In this document: positions 32,326-34,393 of the stretch, one piece after another
How positions within the stretch are numbered: position 1 is the first letter of the stretch
How the letters are laid out: the number at the start of each line of letters is the position of its first letter
Assembly (NCBI GenBank): GCA_013054445.1
Contig: JAAMPI010000505.1
Location: 1 to 34,393 of the forward strand
Source: Cudoniella acicularis
Lineage: Eukaryota > Ascomycota > Leotiomycetes > Helotiales > Helotiaceae
DNA length: 34,393 nucleotides
Reading direction: 5' to 3'
Program-made: the position numbers and the translations under genes
The notes under the pieces: model-generated
Database searches by the model: none
What the model saw: the letters and a program-made list of their open reading frames with translations, nothing else
What the model was told of the DNA's origin: nothing

Positions 32326-32909
32326 TTGTTCTATATAATCTCTTAAACACTTGCGTACTCTGGAATCGACTATGGGACTTACCTATAATACTATCCAATA
32401 AAGCTTCATAGAATACTAAGTTTCCAAATCGCCTCTCAATGCTGTGCTACCACCAACGACAACTCCCGGTAGTGAAGAATCTGTTTCCTCTAGTCACATT
32501 ATTTGGAATCTGGAATGATGAACATTGTAGCTCGAACTCTCTGCTCCCAGGAAGGTTTAGTAATAAAAGCAAGATTATGCCATTTATCTCTTACTAGCTA
32601 TACTGTCAAGTATGCTCTATACCCTGGCTTTCCAAGGACCCTGTATCTTCTATCTTTGTGCCGGTCTCTAAAGTGAATAGGATAAAAATTTACTACGGCG
32701 ATAGTCTAATGACTAGATATCAGGTACTTGCCTAGGTGACGTTAACATTAGTGCCTTAACAGTCAACGTGCTGCCTTCCGAGGTAGCACCGTGTAGCGAT
32801 CTTGTGCTAATTATCCTATTCAAAACGCGCAGTTTTATAACATTGTTCAACATGTAGAAACAAAGAATCACACCCTACTCACAACGACTTCGCAATTGTG
32901 TTCACGGCT
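32326..32909. other. Intergenic region
   Basis: Between the kinase relic and the PD-(D/E)XK-like gene. No gene or repeat is supported; it may include further unrecognisable relic sequence. Confidence 0.45.
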
Positions 32910-34389
32910 ATGTTTAAGATCACGCCCTCGGGGGGAATATTCATGGGCAAGCCAAACACTCCTGCATTAGGCACAGCGCTTCGCCTATCATCTATTACAG
33001 ATACTCGGCCGGTATTCTTCACGCTGAGAGCTCCTGGCTCAAGATCCTCGACATCAAACTCTTCGAGTTCGACTCCAACACCCAACTTAGTGAATTCACT
33101 AATTTCAGCCTCTGACTCTTTAGCTCTGCCGGCTACCCCTAATTCTCCGACCGCAACTTTGCCCTCCTTTGATAGCTACGATGATTTTACCATCCACTTC
33201 TTAAGGGCGATCAATGCAAAGCTAGTGAAAGGCGTACCGTACTGCTTCGATATTGGAGATGGTGGCTACGCTGCTGCCATATCACGCCTCGAGCAGTCCG
33301 ATCCTGACACCTTTGCGTTGGTGAGCGACGGCAGACCAAGGTACCACCGCTTTAACTGCTATTTTACTTGTCTACTTTTGACTAACTTGATTTTTTTTCA
33401 GGTTTGATTTATTTCACGACACCTTTATGGTTCTCAGGATGCCGGAGAAAGTTCAGCACTCGGGCTCGATCGCAAAGGTTTCGGCCTTGATCATCAAGCA
33501 CATAGGAGCCCTTCAAGCAACATACCCTGAAGAGTCAACCACCTGGAGATTTCTTAACAATATCGACCGGATGGGGACAGGAGATATTAAGCTCTTCGGC
33601 GGAAGCATGGTACATCCAGACGACCAGTTCCAACTTGACGACGATACCTTTCCCGGTCTCGTCTTAGAGTCTGCCAACAGCCAGAGGTTTTCCGGCAAAG
33701 GCGGTTTGGATTATAAAATGCACACTGAGATTGTCGAATCAGATGGCAGAATCAAGACGGTTATTGGCTTAGAGCTACGTGGTAGACATCCCCGATTATC
33801 AATGTGCATTCCGGAATTCAAGCTTCAGCCAGATGGACAAACACTCATCAAGCGTAAAATCGTTTTCAACCGCGCCTACCTTGAGAGCGATGGCAACTTG
33901 GAGCTTTTTCTTAATAATTTTGCCAGCGACAAGATCATTCGGAGGTCCTATCCCGGCCTAGATCAGACTGGAAAGATTACAATGTCTTTCGAGGAAATCT
34001 TAAACGCTATTCACCCACTTGCCGCTCTGCAGAAAAAGCGAGATGAACACTCTACGCTCAAACCCAAGCCCCAGAACATCCCCGAGCCATTCACGCCTTC
34101 CCCTCCAACTGGGGAAAAGCCCCCAGGGTTCGCTAAGTCTCTTCGGCCCATCAGCTACAGGTATTTCGACCCACTACTATTTGATTAGGGACGGTGCAGG
34201 AGACTAACTTTTAATAGTAACCGTACGAAGTCAACCAAGGAGCCCAATCGACAGTTCTCAACCCTCACTGCTCATTTCAAAGGCATCTCGCAGCCTCGGT
34301 CATACAAACCCATCATGTACCAACCCCCGATTTTGGCGCTCGCGGCCAGCCACCACACTCACCTTCATCATCCCCTACCTGCGATCTGA
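32910..34389 (+). CDS. Hypothetical protein with PD-(D/E)XK (Uma2-like) nuclease pattern
   Basis: ATG 32910 opens exon 1 (32910-33340), a Ser/Pro/Thr-rich leader followed by a conserved-looking block (DDFTIHFLRAINAKLVKGVP). The intron 33341-33401 (61 bp) ends in a long T tract and CAG. Exon 2 begins RFDLFHDTFMV and carries GSMVHPDDQFQL, FPGLVLESANSQ, DYKMHTEIVESDGRIKTVIG and LELRGR. The order PDxxF, then LVLE-x-A-xSQ, then SDGxIKxVIGLEL is that of fungal PD-(D/E)XK-superfamily proteins related to Uma2, with Asp217/218 and Glu233 as candidate metal ligands. This is family resemblance, not proof of activity. Exon 2 can stop at 34188 (405 aa). However, 34161-34217 is a good 57-bp intron (GTATTT, GACTAAC branch, AATAG) that joins in phase to 34218-34389, giving 453 aa; I prefer this model. 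Confidence 0.65.
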
Positions 34390-34393
34390 CTTT

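Noticed and set aside
1..34393. CRISPR array, bacterial operon or viral gene
   Set aside because: No regularly spaced repeats other than the coding 45-bp minisatellite; gene structure is eukaryotic throughout, and no viral protein was recognised.

Overview
The window is nuclear DNA of a filamentous ascomycete (Pezizomycotina). This follows from the many short GT-AG introns (about 49-100 bp, often with CTAAC or CTGAC branch sites), from fungal-specific families (CorA-like proteins, 2EXR, HET, a STAND-type N-terminus, a fungal patatin C-terminus), and from ascomycete-type eL43, mL46 and class II secreted catalase. A helotialean or other leotiomycete host is my guess from family resemblance and cannot be proven here.

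Layout. 1-607: 5' part of a D-amino-acid oxidase gene (minus), cut by the window edge. 1.4-3.7 kb: a multi-exon gene (STAND-type N-terminus, coiled coil, ubiquitin-like region, C2H2 finger) with three in-frame stops but all introns preserved. 4.5-6.8 kb: an intact, secreted, divergent large-subunit catalase. 7.26-10.5 kb: a decay zone with a RIP-like degraded HET/patatin chimera, a 213-bp MITE with perfect 15-bp terminal inverted repeats and an 8-bp target duplication, and a broken 2EXR gene. 11.1-19.4 kb: a housekeeping block with mitochondrial ribosomal protein mL46, a RING+PHD protein, ribosomal protein eL43 and a saccharopine-dehydrogenase-like oxidoreductase; the last two share a 376-bp bidirectional promoter. 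20.2-23.5 kb: an intron-rich MFS sugar transporter, convergent (98 bp apart) with a 1043-residue kinase-ankyrin protein (23.6-26.9 kb). 28.1-30.1 kb: a CorA-like membrane protein. 30.8-31.3 kb: an unrecognised 96-residue, three-exon gene. 31.97-32.33 kb: a scrambled, decayed partial copy of a kinase like the one at 24-25 kb. 32.9-34.4 kb: a two- or three-exon gene with a PD-(D/E)XK (Uma2-like) pattern.

The main theme is contrast. Essential genes are intact, while members of multicopy self-recognition or defence-like families (HET, patatin, STAND-type, 2EXR, kinase) are broken. Most of the breaks are stops of the kind a C-to-T change in CpA context would produce. I see no operon-like system and no CRISPR, tRNA or rRNA. 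The most unusual objects are the HET-to-patatin junction, the inverted kinase relic, the MITE, and a 25-bp perfect inverted repeat pair (1061-1085 and 8906-8930) that brackets 7.9 kb.
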